Of a stretch of DNA of 64,000 nucleotides, positions 1 through 9,076 are shown piece by piece. The DNA comes from Leptodesmis sichuanensis A121 (GTDB lineage Bacteria > Cyanobacteriota > Cyanobacteriia > Leptolyngbyales > Leptolyngbyaceae), in the NCBI RefSeq assembly GCF_021379005.1, contig NZ_CP075171.1, positions 4,650,001-4,714,000 on the forward strand. The letters are read 5' to 3'. The notes beneath the pieces are model-generated. The model was not told the DNA's origin and ran no database searches. It saw only the letters and a program-made list of their open reading frames with translations. The translations under genes and the position numbers were made by a program. Each line of letters begins with the position of its first letter. The first letter of the stretch is position 1.

Positions 1-133
1 TGACATTTTCTTGAATTTCCACAAATGTGCCAATTTTCGTTTCATCTCCAACTTTGCAGCCATAAAGGTTGACAAGTTGAGGATGAAAGATTTTCACATC
101 TTTTCCTAGATTGACATCATTATTTATTGGCAT
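1..133 (-). CDS. Hexapeptide-repeat sugar acyltransferase, N-terminal fragment
   Basis: Partial gene running off the left edge; only the first 44 residues are visible, from an ATG at 133 with an AGGAAGG ribosome-binding site about 9 bases upstream. The peptide begins MPINNDVNLGKDVKIFHP and continues with VNLYGCKVGDETKIGTFVEI. This is the start of a left-handed beta-helix acyltransferase of the WbpD/FdtC type, which transfers an acyl group to amino-sugar nucleotides used in surface glycans. Assignment rests on the hexapeptide spacing only. The genes upstream on the same strand (kinase, YdcF, Wzc, exporter) make a polysaccharide role plausible. Confidence 0.6.
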   Translation of the reverse strand, partial: MPINNDVNLGKDVKIFHPQLVNLYGCKVGDETKIGTFVEIQENV

Positions 134-280
134 CGCTTTTTACCTTCCTGGTTGCTTAGTCGCCACTACGTTTTTCTTAATTTTTCTTCGAGCGAATATT
201 TTTAAGTGATTGAGTGAGGGCAATCTACTAACAGTTCATAATTTCTGTGGAAATCTATAAACTTTGATGCAATAGGCTTT

Positions 281-334
281 ATGGATGTCTGGGTAGTCTT
301 ACTCAAGATGGATGTCTGGGTAGTCTTACTCAAG
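281..334. repeat. Perfect 27-bp tandem duplication
   Basis: Two identical 27-bp units abut at 281-307 and 308-334 (each starts ATGGATGTCTGGG and ends ACTCAAG). They lie in the 418-bp gap (134-551) between the kinase and the acyltransferase fragment. I see no gene in that gap; the AT-rich remainder has no convincing terminator or promoter. Confidence 0.9.
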
Positions 335-551
335 TAGTATTACCCAAATCGCTCTAAAGAGAATTACCTTGAGATGCTCCCAGTAAATTCTTCTTCTAAT
401 TATTTAACAATGTATGTCCATCAAATAGCAAGATTACTTAAGTGTCTTTATCCAACTTTTATATGAGAGTCATCCATCTTAAGAAGACGCTGAATTACTA
501 GACATTTAAGGGAATAGAACATCAGAAGTACTGTTGTTCTATTTAAAGACT

Positions 552-2306
552 CTAGGGCCTGATGAGATACCGTTCTGCTTTTCTTTGAGTCAAAACAGCA
601 TTCACTTGCTGAAGTTGAACTTTAGCCAGTAAGGCAACTATTACGATCGCACTCAGAATCAGTGGAATAATCACAAACGATTGGTTAAACCCAAGATTGA
701 ATCCCAACCCTAGACTTACACCAAAGATGGCTGTAATGAGCGCCAGTGTGACAGCCAATAATCTGCGATCGCCATTGACGACCATTTGTGCGATCGCTAA
801 GTTGATGGCAATCCCACTGATCGTGCCACTCACCACACCTAATCCAGCGCCCAACAAGACTGCTGAGCCTGTAACTGTTTCAACTGCACCAGAAAAAATT
901 TGTGCAATGACAATACCACCCAACACTGCCGCTGGTAGAGTGCTAGAAGCGGCTCCAAACCGCCAACCAGAAGAGCGCATTAACCAGGCAGCCGTCTCTA
1001 ATCCGATGGCACTGCCGACAAGTGTACCCACTTGAGCGGATACTACGGAGCCAGCGATCGTCCCAAATACGAAAGCAAACCAACTGGTTAACCAGCTTAA
1101 GCCCACAAAAAATATCCCTAAAAGTCCCAACAAACCATAGGAAAGAAGATGGTTTGGCAATGGCTGACGGGCGGTTTGTACCTGGACATTAAGGCTGTAG
1201 GTTTTTGCCAGTGTATTCGCGTGTAACAGCAATTTACGACGGTAGGTTTTCCCGGGCATCAAGTTACGGGTATCTACAGTGACCTGGCATGTAACCTGAT
1301 TGCTAGTGAACGTAGAGGGTTCAACAGAAATCCAACGGTAGATATCACTAGAGGGGTCATGGGGATGGGGGCTAACTTCCCACGCTCCCTCCAACAAAGT
1401 ATCTGGAATAGCATTGGTAATGTCTACTGTTTGAGTCAATACTGGGCCACATCGAACTGTTGTGAATTCCAGGGTGGATTGGCTAAATTGAGCTTCTGGG
1501 GGGCGTAATGGCATGGCAGGGAGAGCCGCCAGAGCCGCTACTGCATCGGGATAGCGATCCTTTAACCGAGGTTCCACCATCTTTTCTAACCAGTTCACCC
1601 AATGTACATTGAGTTTAGGCACCAGATGTTTAAAGCTGACCCGGTAACTGATATCCACTAAATCGCCAATGCGATCGGATTTTGTGGCTGTTAGCAGACA
1701 GATCAAGGTCATGCCTAAGCCATAAAGATCAGACGCTTCTGTCAATTGACGATTAAACAATTGTTCGGGAGGCATGAATCCCAGGGTGCCTTTGACCACA
1801 CTACTGACACCAACTTCCCCCTCACCCACGCGAGCAAAGCCAAAATCAACTAGATAGACGTTACCGTCCCTATCTACCAAGATGTTTTCAGGTTTAATAT
1901 CCCGATGAATCACTGGAGGGATGCGATTTTGCAGATAGACCAGTACCTCTAGCGCTGCGATCGCAATTTTTCTGACCTCATCGGGGCTGAAGCTACGAGC
2001 GGTTGCCAGAGATTCTGCCTCTTTATACTCCTGCACCATGCAGAAACCGTCAGGAGTTTGAAAGGAATCCAGATAACGAGGAATGCCTGGGTGATCCAGT
2101 TCCTTCAGCAGTTGAATTTCGCGATTGTAAGCATCATAGTTAGACCAGCTTGCCCCTGTTTTAGCAAACTGAAACTCTTTAATCACTACTTTGCTTCCGT
2201 CTCTAGTATCGGTCGCGAGATAAGTGACCCGTCCTCCCATGCGGTTGTGCCCCAGCTCCCGATCAATCTCATAATATTGGCTGGAAAAATCTGGAAAATG
2301 GTTCAT
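552..2306 (-). CDS. Membrane-anchored serine/threonine protein kinase
   Basis: Hanks-type (PKN2-like) kinase of 584 residues. The kinase domain fills about residues 10-265: the ATP-binding lysine is in VVIKEF (K43), the catalytic loop reads HRDIKPEN, the metal-binding motif is VDFGFA, and the activation segment ends in PPEQ. A beta-rich stretch (about 275-380) resembling a sandwich domain follows. The C-terminal third has several Gly/Ala-rich hydrophobic segments, so the kinase should be membrane-held with a cytoplasmic catalytic head. The ATG at 2306 was chosen over an in-frame TTG at 2318, whose AGGA lies only two bases upstream. It follows the Wzc and YdcF genes on the same strand. Its substrate cannot be told from sequence. 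Confidence 0.88.
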   Translation of the reverse strand: MNHFPDFSSQYYEIDRELGHNRMGGRVTYLATDTRDGSKVVIKEFQFAKTGASWSNYDAYNREIQLLKELDHPGIPRYLDSFQTPDGFCMVQEYKEAESLATARSFSPDEVRKIAIAALEVLVYLQNRIPPVIHRDIKPENILVDRDGNVYLVDFGFARVGEGEVGVSSVVKGTLGFMPPEQLFNRQLTEASDLYGLGMTLICLLTATKSDRIGDLVDISYRVSFKHLVPKLNVHWVNWLEKMVEPRLKDRYPDAVAALAALPAMPLRPPEAQFSQSTLEFTTVRCGPVLTQTVDITNAIPDTLLEGAWEVSPHPHDPSSDIYRWISVEPSTFTSNQVTCQVTVDTRNLMPGKTYRRKLLLHANTLAKTYSLNVQVQTARQPLPNHLLSYGLLGLLGIFFVGLSWLTSWFAFVFGTIAGSVVSAQVGTLVGSAIGLETAAWLMRSSGWRFGAASSTLPAAVLGGIVIAQIFSGAVETVTGSAVLLGAGLGVVSGTISGIAINLAIAQMVVNGDRRLLAVTLALITAIFGVSLGLGFNLGFNQSFVIIPLILSAIVIVALLAKVQLQQVNAVLTQRKAERYLIRP

Positions 2307-2421
2307 AGAGCCGCTCAATATCCTAAAAGAACTTGAACCGGAGACACAAAGTATTCTTGTATTAAAGAATACGAGAAAACGGTAAAAGTAAAAAGTTTTT
2401 TAAGTCACTATAACGTAGTAA

Positions 2422-3150
2422 TTATGTGGCCTGAATATGGCACTTCCAATCAGCAATTTTGTTCAATACTTCAGGTTGAGGTTGCTTTACCTGTTCCAAA
2501 GGTCTTGGTTGAAAGCGGTTGGTTAAGGCATAATGAGCCAACGCTGCATACTCGCGGGTAATTAGTAAGATGCGTTGACGGGAATTCCACTGAGAGGGAA
2601 ATAGACTGGGATGGGGAATGACCGTAAAGCCAAAACTACGAAATGTCAGAAATGACCTCAACAGATGCGGCTGGTCGGTAATTAAAAGAATCTTCGGATG
2701 CTTCTGAGGATTCAGCAGGGCTGCAGTAAAAATAGCATTTTCTTCGGTGGATTGAGAACATCGTTCACCACTGATAACGCGCCCAGGAATGCCATTATCT
2801 TTGAGACGCTCGATCATTTCGGGGGCATCCAGCATACCACTGGCAAAAATTTTTTTGGCTCGCTTGGTTTGCCATTGTTCTTCAACTACTTCAACCCGAC
2901 GATGGCGCAACTCTTCACCCCGCCCCACGACAACGATCGTATCCACTGGCTCCCCTGAATCAGACGGCAAAGAAAATGTTAATCCCCAGGTCGTCAGGGT
3001 AATTCCCACAGGAGAAGTAATAGCCAGCGAACTGAGGATCAAGATAGCGATCGGAGCCAGTACCCGATGTCGCCAGCGACGAGAACTGATCAACCAAAGG
3101 ATGCCTAACAGCGCCAGTAGGATTAGCGCTTTCATGGTAAACATGGTCAT
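2422..3150 (-). CDS. YdcF/ElyC-like (DUF218) membrane protein
   Basis: 242-residue protein of the DUF218 (SanA/ElyC/YdcF) family. Two hydrophobic segments lie within the first 55 residues, then a Rossmann-like domain starting DTIVVVGRGEELRHRR and containing the family's STEENA and LLITDQPHLLRS motifs. Members are linked to envelope polysaccharide or peptidoglycan metabolism; the reaction is unknown. It sits 41 bp downstream of the Wzc-type kinase on the same strand, which supports a role in exopolysaccharide production. A second in-frame ATG at 3144 is possible. Confidence 0.85.
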   Translation of the reverse strand: MTMFTMKALILLALLGILWLISSRRWRHRVLAPIAILILSSLAITSPVGITLTTWGLTFSLPSDSGEPVDTIVVVGRGEELRHRRVEVVEEQWQTKRAKKIFASGMLDAPEMIERLKDNGIPGRVISGERCSQSTEENAIFTAALLNPQKHPKILLITDQPHLLRSFLTFRSFGFTVIPHPSLFPSQWNSRQRILLITREYAALAHYALTNRFQPRPLEQVKQPQPEVLNKIADWKCHIQAT

Positions 3151-3191
3151 TTCATCACAGAGACAGCAAAGCGAGATGGCTGGAACAGCAA

Positions 3192-5465
3192 CTATCTTTC
3201 ACCTAATTTCTTAATTGTGGAGGGTAAGATTTCATCCGCTACCAATTGTTCCTCTAAGCTTGGTGAATAATATCGATGGTAGGAATCATAAAGGCTGCCA
3301 GTATATTCTTTGGAACCGTTGGCAACCATTCCCAATATGGCAACTGGCGATAATTTGAGCGTCTCCAGGGCCTTAGTCAACTCAGAACTCTTGGTCTTAC
3401 CGAGTCCCACAACTATCACAACCCCATCAGACTTGGAGGCCACCAATCTTGTATCTGCTAGCCCCTGCAGGGGTGGAGTATCATAAATGACCAGATCGTA
3501 GCTCTCCTGAAATTTTTCCATCAAGTTCTGCATCTTTTGAGATGACAGCAGCTTGGTTGGATCGGGCGGTATCTGTCCGGCGGTTAACACAAATAGCTTT
3601 TCTTCGATCGGGGACTGCTGAATTACCCGTTCAACGTCCAGATCCAGGGAGATGACATTACTGAGGCCATAGGTGTTTAGCAATCCCAGGCGGTTATGCA
3701 GTTGAGGCAATCGCAGGTCAGTGTCCACTAGTAAGACTCGTTGCCCCAGTGCTGCCGCTGCCTGGGCAAGATAGACGGAAACCGTAGATTTTCCTTCTCC
3801 GGGTACGGATGAACTGATGACGAGCGAGCGAATTTGAGTATCGGAGTTTAACAAACGAATATTGGTATATAGCGAACGAAACGCTTCCAGAAATGGAGAG
3901 GCCGCATGTTGATGAGATTTGGTATCCAGTCCAATCCGCTGACGCACCTGCTGCACCAATCCTGCCAGATCGGCCATGGAAGCAAACTTGTTCGAGGTTA
4001 GCTTTTCATCCTCTTCCAGATCTGGATTGAAGGGAATTACACCCAGGATTGGTCGCTTAGCGAGATTCTTAATGTCATCAGGAGTATGAATTGCGTTACT
4101 CAATTTATCCAGTAACAAAGCAACGCCCACCCCCATTAAGATACCTAGAATCACCCCTAACATGGCCATGCGTTTAACATTAGAAGTCGATGGAATGGGT
4201 TCCCCAGGAGGAGTGAGAATCTGCCAGGGGGTTTTGCGTTGACCCGCATCGATGCGTAACGCTTCTCGCTTGGTTAAAAACTGATTCAGATTATCTGTGG
4301 CAATTTTGAGTTCCTGCTGAATGTCAGTATATTGTCGAGAAACAGTAGACAATTGTTTGATGCGTCGATTTAAAGCATTTTGAGCTTGGGTGAGAATTTG
4401 CACGCGAGCTTCTAAATCTCGAATTTTACTGGCCGCCTGCTCTTGAACCCGTTGCCCTTCTCGCCGGAGTAGAGGGAGCAAGTTTTTCTGTTGCCCTTCC
4501 AGGACTTGAATATGGGGAGCCGTTTCTCGAAACGTACTGGATTTTTTAGCAATCTGGCTTTCTACCTCCAGCAGTTGATCCAGTAAAGCCTGATACCGTC
4601 TATTGTCCTGCAGGACAGAAGAGGCTGCCGATTCATCCTTGGTAGACTGAGCCAGTTGATTGTTTAGGTCGGCATAGATGGCGCGGGCTTCGCTGAGCCT
4701 AATCTGAGCCTCGATCAACTGTTGTCCTACTGCAAGGCTTTGTGCAGATAGCTCCTTTCCAGTAGAGTCGGGATCGATCAAATTATATTGCTGACGGAAT
4801 GCTTGCAGCCTATCTTGAATGTCTGCCACTCGCTTTTGTAACTGAGGCAGTTGATTATCAACAAAATCAATCCCCTGGCGCACATCGGCTAACCGTTCCT
4901 CTAAGCTGTAGTTCAGGTAGGCTGCTGAAACTTGCTTCAAAACGGCTTTCACTTTCTCAGGATCTGTGTCTTGAAAACTTACGCTCAAAATCTCCGCTTT
5001 GGGGGTGGGTGTGACCTTGAGCGAGCCAGCTAGTTGGTCGTAGGTAATGTTCGAATATTGCGATCGCAGCTTTTTAGCAATTGGGTCAAGAATCTTGGGG
5101 CTGGTCAGCAGTTTCAGCTTTGTGTCGTCAACTTGCCCTTTTTCTTCCTGATCTTTGTTACTTAAGGTTTGGGGGACAGAAGAAATCACCTGGGTTTCAA
5201 CGGTCACAGGTTTGGTTAAGATCTCAAAACTGCCCTGATAGGTGGGAGTGCTGGTTAATGCCTTAAGTACTGCGGCAGATGCGACCAGGGTCGTAACACC
5301 CGCGATGACTGGCAATCTGCGCCGCAAAGAGGCCACTACCTGGCCAAGGTTCAAGCCACCTTCATCACCTTCGTCGGGCTGAGAGGGATTGGCTAAAGGC
5401 AACCATTGAAATCGCCGCAGGTCGCCGTTACTTAGTGATGCTTGAGAAGCTCGATCGTTGTCCAT
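3192..5465 (-). CDS. Wzc-type polysaccharide co-polymerase / BY-kinase
   Basis: 757-residue inner-membrane protein controlling export and chain length of surface polysaccharide. A Wzz domain (about 25-120) has a first membrane segment near residues 53-72 (VIAGVTTLVASAAV). A long coiled-coil periplasmic region (about 190-400) follows, then a second membrane segment with the PCP-type proline-rich lead-in (GVILGILMGVGVALLL). The C-terminal bacterial tyrosine kinase has Walker A SSVPGEGKST, Walker A' VLLVDTDLR and a tyrosine cluster near the C-terminus (YTGSLYDSYHRYYSP), the usual autophosphorylation tail. Kinase and co-polymerase are fused here, unlike the split Firmicute version. Likely cotranscribed with the downstream YdcF and Ser/Thr kinase genes. 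Confidence 0.93.
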   Translation of the reverse strand: MDNDRASQASLSNGDLRRFQWLPLANPSQPDEGDEGGLNLGQVVASLRRRLPVIAGVTTLVASAAVLKALTSTPTYQGSFEILTKPVTVETQVISSVPQTLSNKDQEEKGQVDDTKLKLLTSPKILDPIAKKLRSQYSNITYDQLAGSLKVTPTPKAEILSVSFQDTDPEKVKAVLKQVSAAYLNYSLEERLADVRQGIDFVDNQLPQLQKRVADIQDRLQAFRQQYNLIDPDSTGKELSAQSLAVGQQLIEAQIRLSEARAIYADLNNQLAQSTKDESAASSVLQDNRRYQALLDQLLEVESQIAKKSSTFRETAPHIQVLEGQQKNLLPLLRREGQRVQEQAASKIRDLEARVQILTQAQNALNRRIKQLSTVSRQYTDIQQELKIATDNLNQFLTKREALRIDAGQRKTPWQILTPPGEPIPSTSNVKRMAMLGVILGILMGVGVALLLDKLSNAIHTPDDIKNLAKRPILGVIPFNPDLEEDEKLTSNKFASMADLAGLVQQVRQRIGLDTKSHQHAASPFLEAFRSLYTNIRLLNSDTQIRSLVISSSVPGEGKSTVSVYLAQAAAALGQRVLLVDTDLRLPQLHNRLGLLNTYGLSNVISLDLDVERVIQQSPIEEKLFVLTAGQIPPDPTKLLSSQKMQNLMEKFQESYDLVIYDTPPLQGLADTRLVASKSDGVVIVVGLGKTKSSELTKALETLKLSPVAILGMVANGSKEYTGSLYDSYHRYYSPSLEEQLVADEILPSTIKKLGER

Positions 5466-5625
5466 CTCAACCTTTCCACCCTCTTAACCCTGCCATGTTT
5501 TCCATGGAGATATCTGAAACTTTGACTACTGATCAATAAAAACATCGATGGCCTTATCTTAATTGATGCACGTAATATAAACCTTATCCGTAAGTTCTGG
5601 GTAAACATGGGTTTAGAAAATCTAC

Positions 5626-5700
5626 TTAAACCAAGTCCAGCTAGAGAACGGTCGTTTTCCGATCAGAGAAACTCCGGTTCTGGACTTAGACAAGGTTTAG
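5626..5700 (+). repeat. Palindromic dispersed repeat A, copy 1
   Basis: About 75-bp imperfect palindrome with arms TTAAACCAAGTCCAG and CTGGACTTAGACAAGG, and an inner stem AGAACGG/CCGGTTCT. Near-identical copies occur at 8015, 12613, 30958, 32050, 56087 and 57460 (inverted); a decayed copy is at 38539 and a half copy at 58014. It lies in the 387-bp gap between the Wzc gene and the ABC exporter, where I see no gene. Confidence 0.9.
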
Positions 5701-5813
5701 AAATGCGATCGCACCCCTAAAAAGCCTCGGTTGACCCACAACCATTATGAACTGGCGCTGGCTATCCAGCCCGTAATGGAAATGGGTTAACCGAAACTTC
5801 ATAGTTTTGCTGT

Positions 5814-5870
5814 CTTAAGCTAAGAGTTCTCCCTTAAGCTAAGAGTTCTCCCTTAAGCTAAGAGTTCCCC
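5814..5870. repeat. Triplicated 19-bp tandem repeat at a gene end
   Basis: Three head-to-tail units of 19 bp (5814-5832, 5833-5851, 5852-5870), each starting CTTAAGCTAAGAGTTC. The third unit contains the last five codons and the stop of the ABC exporter gene; the other two lie just downstream, so the gene's 3' end has been copied twice. Confidence 0.92.
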
Positions 5871-7670
5871 AGTTTCCTGTAAAGCGTGTAGTCGCTGATA
5901 AATTCCACCGTGATTGAGTAATTCATCATGGCTACCCACTTCCGCAATCCGGCCTTTGTCCAGCACCACAATCTTGTCCGCTTCCCGCACAGTACTGAGG
6001 CGATGGGCAATGATGATCAGAGTGCGGGTACCCAAGATCGATCGCATCGCCAGTTGAATCGCCCGCTCAGACTCGTAATCCAGACTGGAAGTGGCCTCGT
6101 CAAATACCAGCACATCCGGATTCATGATCAATGCTCTGGCAATGCCAAGGCGCTGTCGCTGGCCGCCGGAAAGGCGCACGCCCCGTTCACCGACGATCGT
6201 GGCATACCCTTTCGGCATGTGCTGGATAAACTCATCTGCCTGGGCAATCCGGCAGGCTTCTCTGACCTGTTCCAGAGTAGCTGTAGGGTTGCCATACGTG
6301 AGGTTGTCCAACAGCGTACCGTTGAAGATATCAACCTCCTGGTGGACGATCGCCAGGCGTTTCCGGTAGGCCGTAATATCTAGCCTGCGAATATCCTGAC
6401 CATCAATTAAGATCGCACCGCTATCGGGTTCAAAGTAGCGGAACAGTAACTTCACCAGCGTAGATTTCCCAGAGCCGGAGCGTCCCACCAGTGCCACAGT
6501 TTGATAGGGGGCAATCAGCAGGTTGATGTTCTGTAACACCGGGCGACCGGGATTGTAGCTAAAGGTCAGGTGTGAGAAGTCTACCTTACCTGTGAATTGG
6601 TAGGTTGGTGCCGTCGTGGGATCAACAACGAGATTGCCTGCATCCTGACCTGGAGCCAGTTGCATGAACTCATGGAACCGCATCATGGAGGCATAACGAC
6701 GGGCAAACACTTCGGCCAGTTGGCAGATCGGTTCTACTTCGGCATAAGCCATGCTGGATACCGTCAGGATGGTAATGAAGTGACCGATCGAAATCTGATT
6801 TTGCACGGCTGCCAGCAGAGTGAACACCAATACCAGAAAGACACAGGTTTGCACGATCGTGCGTTCCCAACTGGCCAGAATGACATAACCTTTGTGAATG
6901 CGGTAGTCCAGCACTTTGAACTCGCGATCGAGCCGTTGTTGCTGTCGGGTCAGTTCCTGCGCTTCCGTGGCGAACGCCTTGACGGTCTTGATATTGGTAA
7001 TGATTTCAGAAGTCCGGCTTTCGGTATCCTCCATATATTTGTCAAGTTTCTCTTCCTGATCGGCCAGTTTCTTTAACCCGGAGAAGCTAAAGGTAAGGAT
7101 GCCAATGAAGGAAACGAGCAGCAGGAGGGCGATTTTCCATTCAATCAACCAGATCACGACAAAGATACCAACGACCCGGAAAAGCTTAGGAATCAGTTGG
7201 CCTGTCACTTCGGGGTACGTCCAGGTATGGTTAGATAGTCCTTTAGCGACCCGTGCCGCAATTCGTCCGGGATTGTTTTCGTCGTAAAACTCCAGAGGTA
7301 GGGTCAGTACCTTTTCTAAAGCTTTGCGAGCGTGATCTCGACGGGCACGAAACGCGGTATCCCAGTTAAACCAGGGGCCAAGCCAGGGCTGAATCGGTGC
7401 CCTCCCAACCGATATAATTCCAACCAGGACGAGCAGCACAATTAAAGATAAGGATTGATCCGGAAGTTGACCTGTGACCTGAGCGGTAAAGGCAACCAGG
7501 GATTGAACGGGGCGATCGAGGGGTTGATTAGATAACACATTCAGAATCTGCCCGATCGCGTAAGGGACAAACAGATCAATGATTTCAAATAGACTCATCG
7601 CCCCCACACTCAGGAGGGAGATCAGCCAGTATTTACGGTAGAAAGACACAATGTCCTGAAACTTGGCCAT
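5853..7670 (-). CDS. ABC exporter, fused permease and ATPase
   Basis: 605-residue half-transporter (MsbA/lipid A-exporter type). An N-terminal six-helix membrane domain covers about residues 1-330. The nucleotide-binding domain follows: Walker A GRSGSGKST near 400, Q-loop HQEVDIF, signature LSGGQRQRLGIARAL and Walker B VLVFDEATSS. It works as a dimer, moving a lipid or peptide substrate outward. The ATG at 7670 has GGGGAAG upstream. The substrate is not visible in the sequence; the neighbouring polysaccharide genes suggest, but do not prove, an envelope lipid or glycan. Confidence 0.9.
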   Translation of the reverse strand: MAKFQDIVSFYRKYWLISLLSVGAMSLFEIIDLFVPYAIGQILNVLSNQPLDRPVQSLVAFTAQVTGQLPDQSLSLIVLLVLVGIISVGRAPIQPWLGPWFNWDTAFRARRDHARKALEKVLTLPLEFYDENNPGRIAARVAKGLSNHTWTYPEVTGQLIPKLFRVVGIFVVIWLIEWKIALLLLVSFIGILTFSFSGLKKLADQEEKLDKYMEDTESRTSEIITNIKTVKAFATEAQELTRQQQRLDREFKVLDYRIHKGYVILASWERTIVQTCVFLVLVFTLLAAVQNQISIGHFITILTVSSMAYAEVEPICQLAEVFARRYASMMRFHEFMQLAPGQDAGNLVVDPTTAPTYQFTGKVDFSHLTFSYNPGRPVLQNINLLIAPYQTVALVGRSGSGKSTLVKLLFRYFEPDSGAILIDGQDIRRLDITAYRKRLAIVHQEVDIFNGTLLDNLTYGNPTATLEQVREACRIAQADEFIQHMPKGYATIVGERGVRLSGGQRQRLGIARALIMNPDVLVFDEATSSLDYESERAIQLAMRSILGTRTLIIIAHRLSTVREADKIVVLDKGRIAEVGSHDELLNHGGIYQRLHALQETGELLA

Positions 7671-8263
7671 ACTTCCCCTGCTCTAGCAACACAACCTATC
7701 TCTTCACCCAGTTAGCAATCGTGGTCTTAACTCAGCCCCCAGGAACGATCGCTATACTACAAGTATTTTTTGTATTACATTCTAGTATCCTAATAAAGTT
7801 TTTGCCAGATTTGGCCAAAAACAACGCAGTGCAAATTAATATAATTAGAGAAAAATTACATAGATTTTGCAATTCTTTCTGGGAGTGGGGGCTCTATGCA
7901 GTCTTGATAAAGCCACTGTAAATTCACTAGCCACGAAGCAGACTTTTGGTTAGTCTCACTAGAGAGTATCTACAGAATTAGCCGGATCAGGGGCGGTTGC
8001 CTGGTAGAAAGAAATTAAACCAGGTTCAGCTAGAGAACAGTCGTTTTCCGATCAGAGAAACTCCGGTTCTAGACTTGGACAAGGTTTAATTCAACAATCG
8101 GGAACTTTTTGCCTCTGCCCGCATCTTGAGTCTTAGGGGTGCTATTTACCATTATATCCGTAACAATACTTAGGTCTGCGTAATTTTATTTACCTTCTAA
8201 ATCTTTGGCTGAAGTGCTGAAGCCTGATTCTTTTACCCCTTGTCTTATCTCTCACTTAGTGCA
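7671..8263. other. 593-bp divergent intergenic region
   Basis: Separates the ABC exporter (minus) from the PEP-CTERM gene (plus), so it should hold both promoters. It has an AT-rich block (about 7750-7910) and palindromic repeat A copy 2. An open frame at 7721-7921 has no supporting features and I do not regard it as a gene. Confidence 0.6.
8015..8089 (+). repeat. Palindromic dispersed repeat A, copy 2
   Basis: Same family as 5626-5700: opens TTAAACCAGGTTCAGC, has the shared centre GATCAGAGAAACTCCGG and closes GACTTGGACAAGGTTTAA. The bases around it carry no other recognisable feature. Confidence 0.9.
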
Positions 8264-8965
8264 ATGAATGACCAAAGGCCCGTGGTAGTATCAGTTTCAA
8301 AAGCTCTTATCTCAACAGCGGCAGGTATCGCTGCTATGGTTGGGGTGCTGAACTCCAAAGCTGCCATGGGGGCGACCGTCACCTATGACTTTACGGTCGA
8401 TGTTTATACGGGTGCTTACATCGGTAAGTACAATGGCAGCTTCAGTTACGATGGTTCTACAACACTGGTTCCCTGTAGGAGTGGGGGTGTTCCAACTGTC
8501 TGTGCAAATCGTATAGAAAACAAGCTCACAGTACAATTCGACTTCCTGGGAAACACATATACTGAAAACCAGGAGCGGGATCTGAGCGCTGATTATCCCA
8601 GAGTATTTTTTCCCTTGTCCGAAACGTCTGGGGGGTTGAGCTTTTTGGTGGTTGCACCTCAAGCACCCGTAGGCTTTTTTATTCTGGGGCATGAGTTTAG
8701 GGTTGGCAATGTAGAAGGGGATGATCCCTATGACTCTGGAGTTGCAGTCGGTAGGGTAGCTTACACATTAAGATCCCCACAGCCTGATCCTCAACCTGGC
8801 CCATTCCCTGACCCTGCTCCTGATGATGGAGGAGTTGTGGCTGTGCCTGAGCCTTCAGAGATTGCTGGCAGTTTCCTGGCGCTAGGTTTGCTGGGTATGG
8901 GATGGTATTGGCGGCGCAGTAAAGCAGCTAAAACAGTTGTGATTGATCAGGATAAGAACCGGTAA
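8264..8965 (+). CDS. PEP-CTERM sorting-domain protein
   Basis: 233-residue exported protein of unknown function. An N-terminal signal peptide (about residues 1-36, KALISTAAGIAAMVGVL then AAMGA) precedes a beta-rich middle, a Pro/Asp-rich linker (PQPDPQPGPFPDPAPDD) and a C-terminal sorting signal: VPEPSE, a hydrophobic stretch and WRRSKA. PEP-CTERM proteins are handled by exosortase and are often linked to extracellular polysaccharide, which fits the genes to the left. The ATG at 8264 is preferred to an in-frame TTG at 8240 because it directly precedes the signal peptide; neither has a strong ribosome-binding site. Confidence 0.82.
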   Translation: MNDQRPVVVSVSKALISTAAGIAAMVGVLNSKAAMGATVTYDFTVDVYTGAYIGKYNGSFSYDGSTTLVPCRSGGVPTVCANRIENKLTVQFDFLGNTYTENQERDLSADYPRVFFPLSETSGGLSFLVVAPQAPVGFFILGHEFRVGNVEGDDPYDSGVAVGRVAYTLRSPQPDPQPGPFPDPAPDDGGVVAVPEPSEIAGSFLALGLLGMGWYWRRSKAAKTVVIDQDKNR

Positions 8966-9026
8966 TGAAAATATCAGGATCAGGGGACTATTCGTCGGTA
9001 GTGTTTCAAATCTGTTGTTTTTGCTT

Positions 9027-9055
9027 GTAGAGACTTTTCGCCGGAACGTCTTTAC
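9027..9055. repeat. Short REP-like hairpin between convergent genes
   Basis: Imperfect hairpin with arms GTAGAGACTTTTC and GAACGTCTTTAC around a CCG loop. It resembles the widespread cyanobacterial GTAGAGACGTTCC repeat and lies between two convergent genes, so it may also end transcription. A related hairpin is at 60135-60155. Confidence 0.6.
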
Positions 9056-9076
9056 GAAGTACCGCTTGAAGGGCGT

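Noticed and set aside
6128-7076. Several overlapping frames opposite the ABC exporter
   Set aside because: All lie within one well-supported gene and have no domain or start signal.
7721-7921. 66-codon frame in the AT-rich gap before the PEP-CTERM gene
   Set aside because: GTG start without a ribosome-binding site, no recognisable pattern, and it lies in promoter-like AT-rich DNA.
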